Positions 24,376 through 24,521 of a stretch of DNA of 24,521 bases are shown here, piece after piece; positions within the stretch are counted from its first letter, which is position 1, and the number at the start of each line of letters is the position of its first letter. This stretch comes from Wohlfahrtiimonas sp. (GTDB taxonomy: Bacteria > Pseudomonadota > Gammaproteobacteria > Cardiobacteriales > Wohlfahrtiimonadaceae). Location: assembly GCA_030149965.1 (NCBI GenBank), contig JASLHB010000095.1, positions 1 through 24,521 on the forward strand, read 5' to 3'. The notes beneath the pieces were generated by a model, which was not told the origin of the DNA, searched no databases, and saw nothing but the letters and a program-made list of their open reading frames with translations. Both the position numbers and the translations under genes were made by a program.

Positions 24376-24471
24376 AAGACGTTATTTTTGTGCTTCTAAT
24401 GTATCGTGTCTCTATATTTTAAAAGAAGTGCTGTGTTATTTAATTACTTATATTTTTAGGATTTTTATTTT

Positions 24472-24521
24472 ATGGTTACAATTCGTTTAGCACGTGGTGG
24501 ATCTAAGAAGCGCCCTTTCTA
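24472..24521 (+). CDS. rpsP: 30S ribosomal protein S16, N-terminal fragment
   Basis: The window ends 16 codons into this gene, which reads MVTIRLARGGSKKRPF, the highly conserved start of ribosomal protein S16. AGGA lies ten bases upstream. S16 helps assemble the 30S subunit and normally heads the rpsP-rimM-trmD-rplS operon, so those genes are expected just beyond the window edge. Confidence 0.95.
   Translation, partial: MVTIRLARGGSKKRPF

Noticed and set aside
1..24521. Mobile element, prophage, CRISPR array, tRNA or defence island
   Set aside because: No transposase, integrase, repeat-spacer pattern or tRNA-like fold was seen. Genes are core functions with uniform base use, and no gap without a gene exceeds about 200 bases.

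Overview
The window is an AT-rich stretch of bacterial core chromosome that reads as a gammaproteobacterium. The evidence is the order hflX-hflK-hflC-purA, a partial division and cell wall (dcw) cluster ending in ftsZ-lpxC, a UbiC-type chorismate lyase, a YfeX-like peroxidase, a CpsG-type phosphomannomutase and an AmpE-like protein. LpxC and a DUF481 outer-membrane barrel imply a Gram-negative envelope. I cannot fix the genus. The AT bias and gene order would suit a low-GC lineage outside the Enterobacteriaceae. I see no mobile element, CRISPR array, tRNA or rRNA.

Layout. 1-2491: 3' end of hflX, then hflK and hflC, the membrane regulators of the FtsH protease. 2563-3906: purA with a clear intrinsic terminator. 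3921-5973: a phosphomannomutase gene and a Smr-domain gene on the + strand. 5977-6702: an IclR-family regulator on the - strand, convergent with smr and divergent from the next unit. 6877-8469: a DUF481 outer-membrane protein and ubiC. 8537-12043: an SLC13/RCK transporter, an isochorismatase-fold hydrolase with a perfect terminator, and an AmpE-like membrane protein. 12173-13576: a DyP-type peroxidase and the ribosome hibernation factor hpf, each followed by a hairpin.

13642-24343 is one long, tightly packed + strand unit: an unrecognised single-pass membrane protein, murD, ftsW, murG, murC, ddl, ftsQ, ftsA, ftsZ and lpxC. Many junctions overlap or touch. The Mur and Ddl enzymes make and complete the peptidoglycan precursors, FtsW polymerises glycan at the septum, FtsQ/FtsA/FtsZ form the divisome, and LpxC commits precursor to lipid A. 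The window ends in the first 16 codons of rpsP.

The most interesting points are regulatory or concern unrecognised genes. Two matching inverted repeats overlap the likely promoter and the ribosome binding site of the IclR gene. An unnamed four-cysteine bitopic protein is coupled to murD, and the strong hpf terminator ends only a few bases before that gene. A GC-rich perfect hairpin lies early in ftsQ. The AmpE-like gene stands without ampD. I found no convincing new defence or mobile system.
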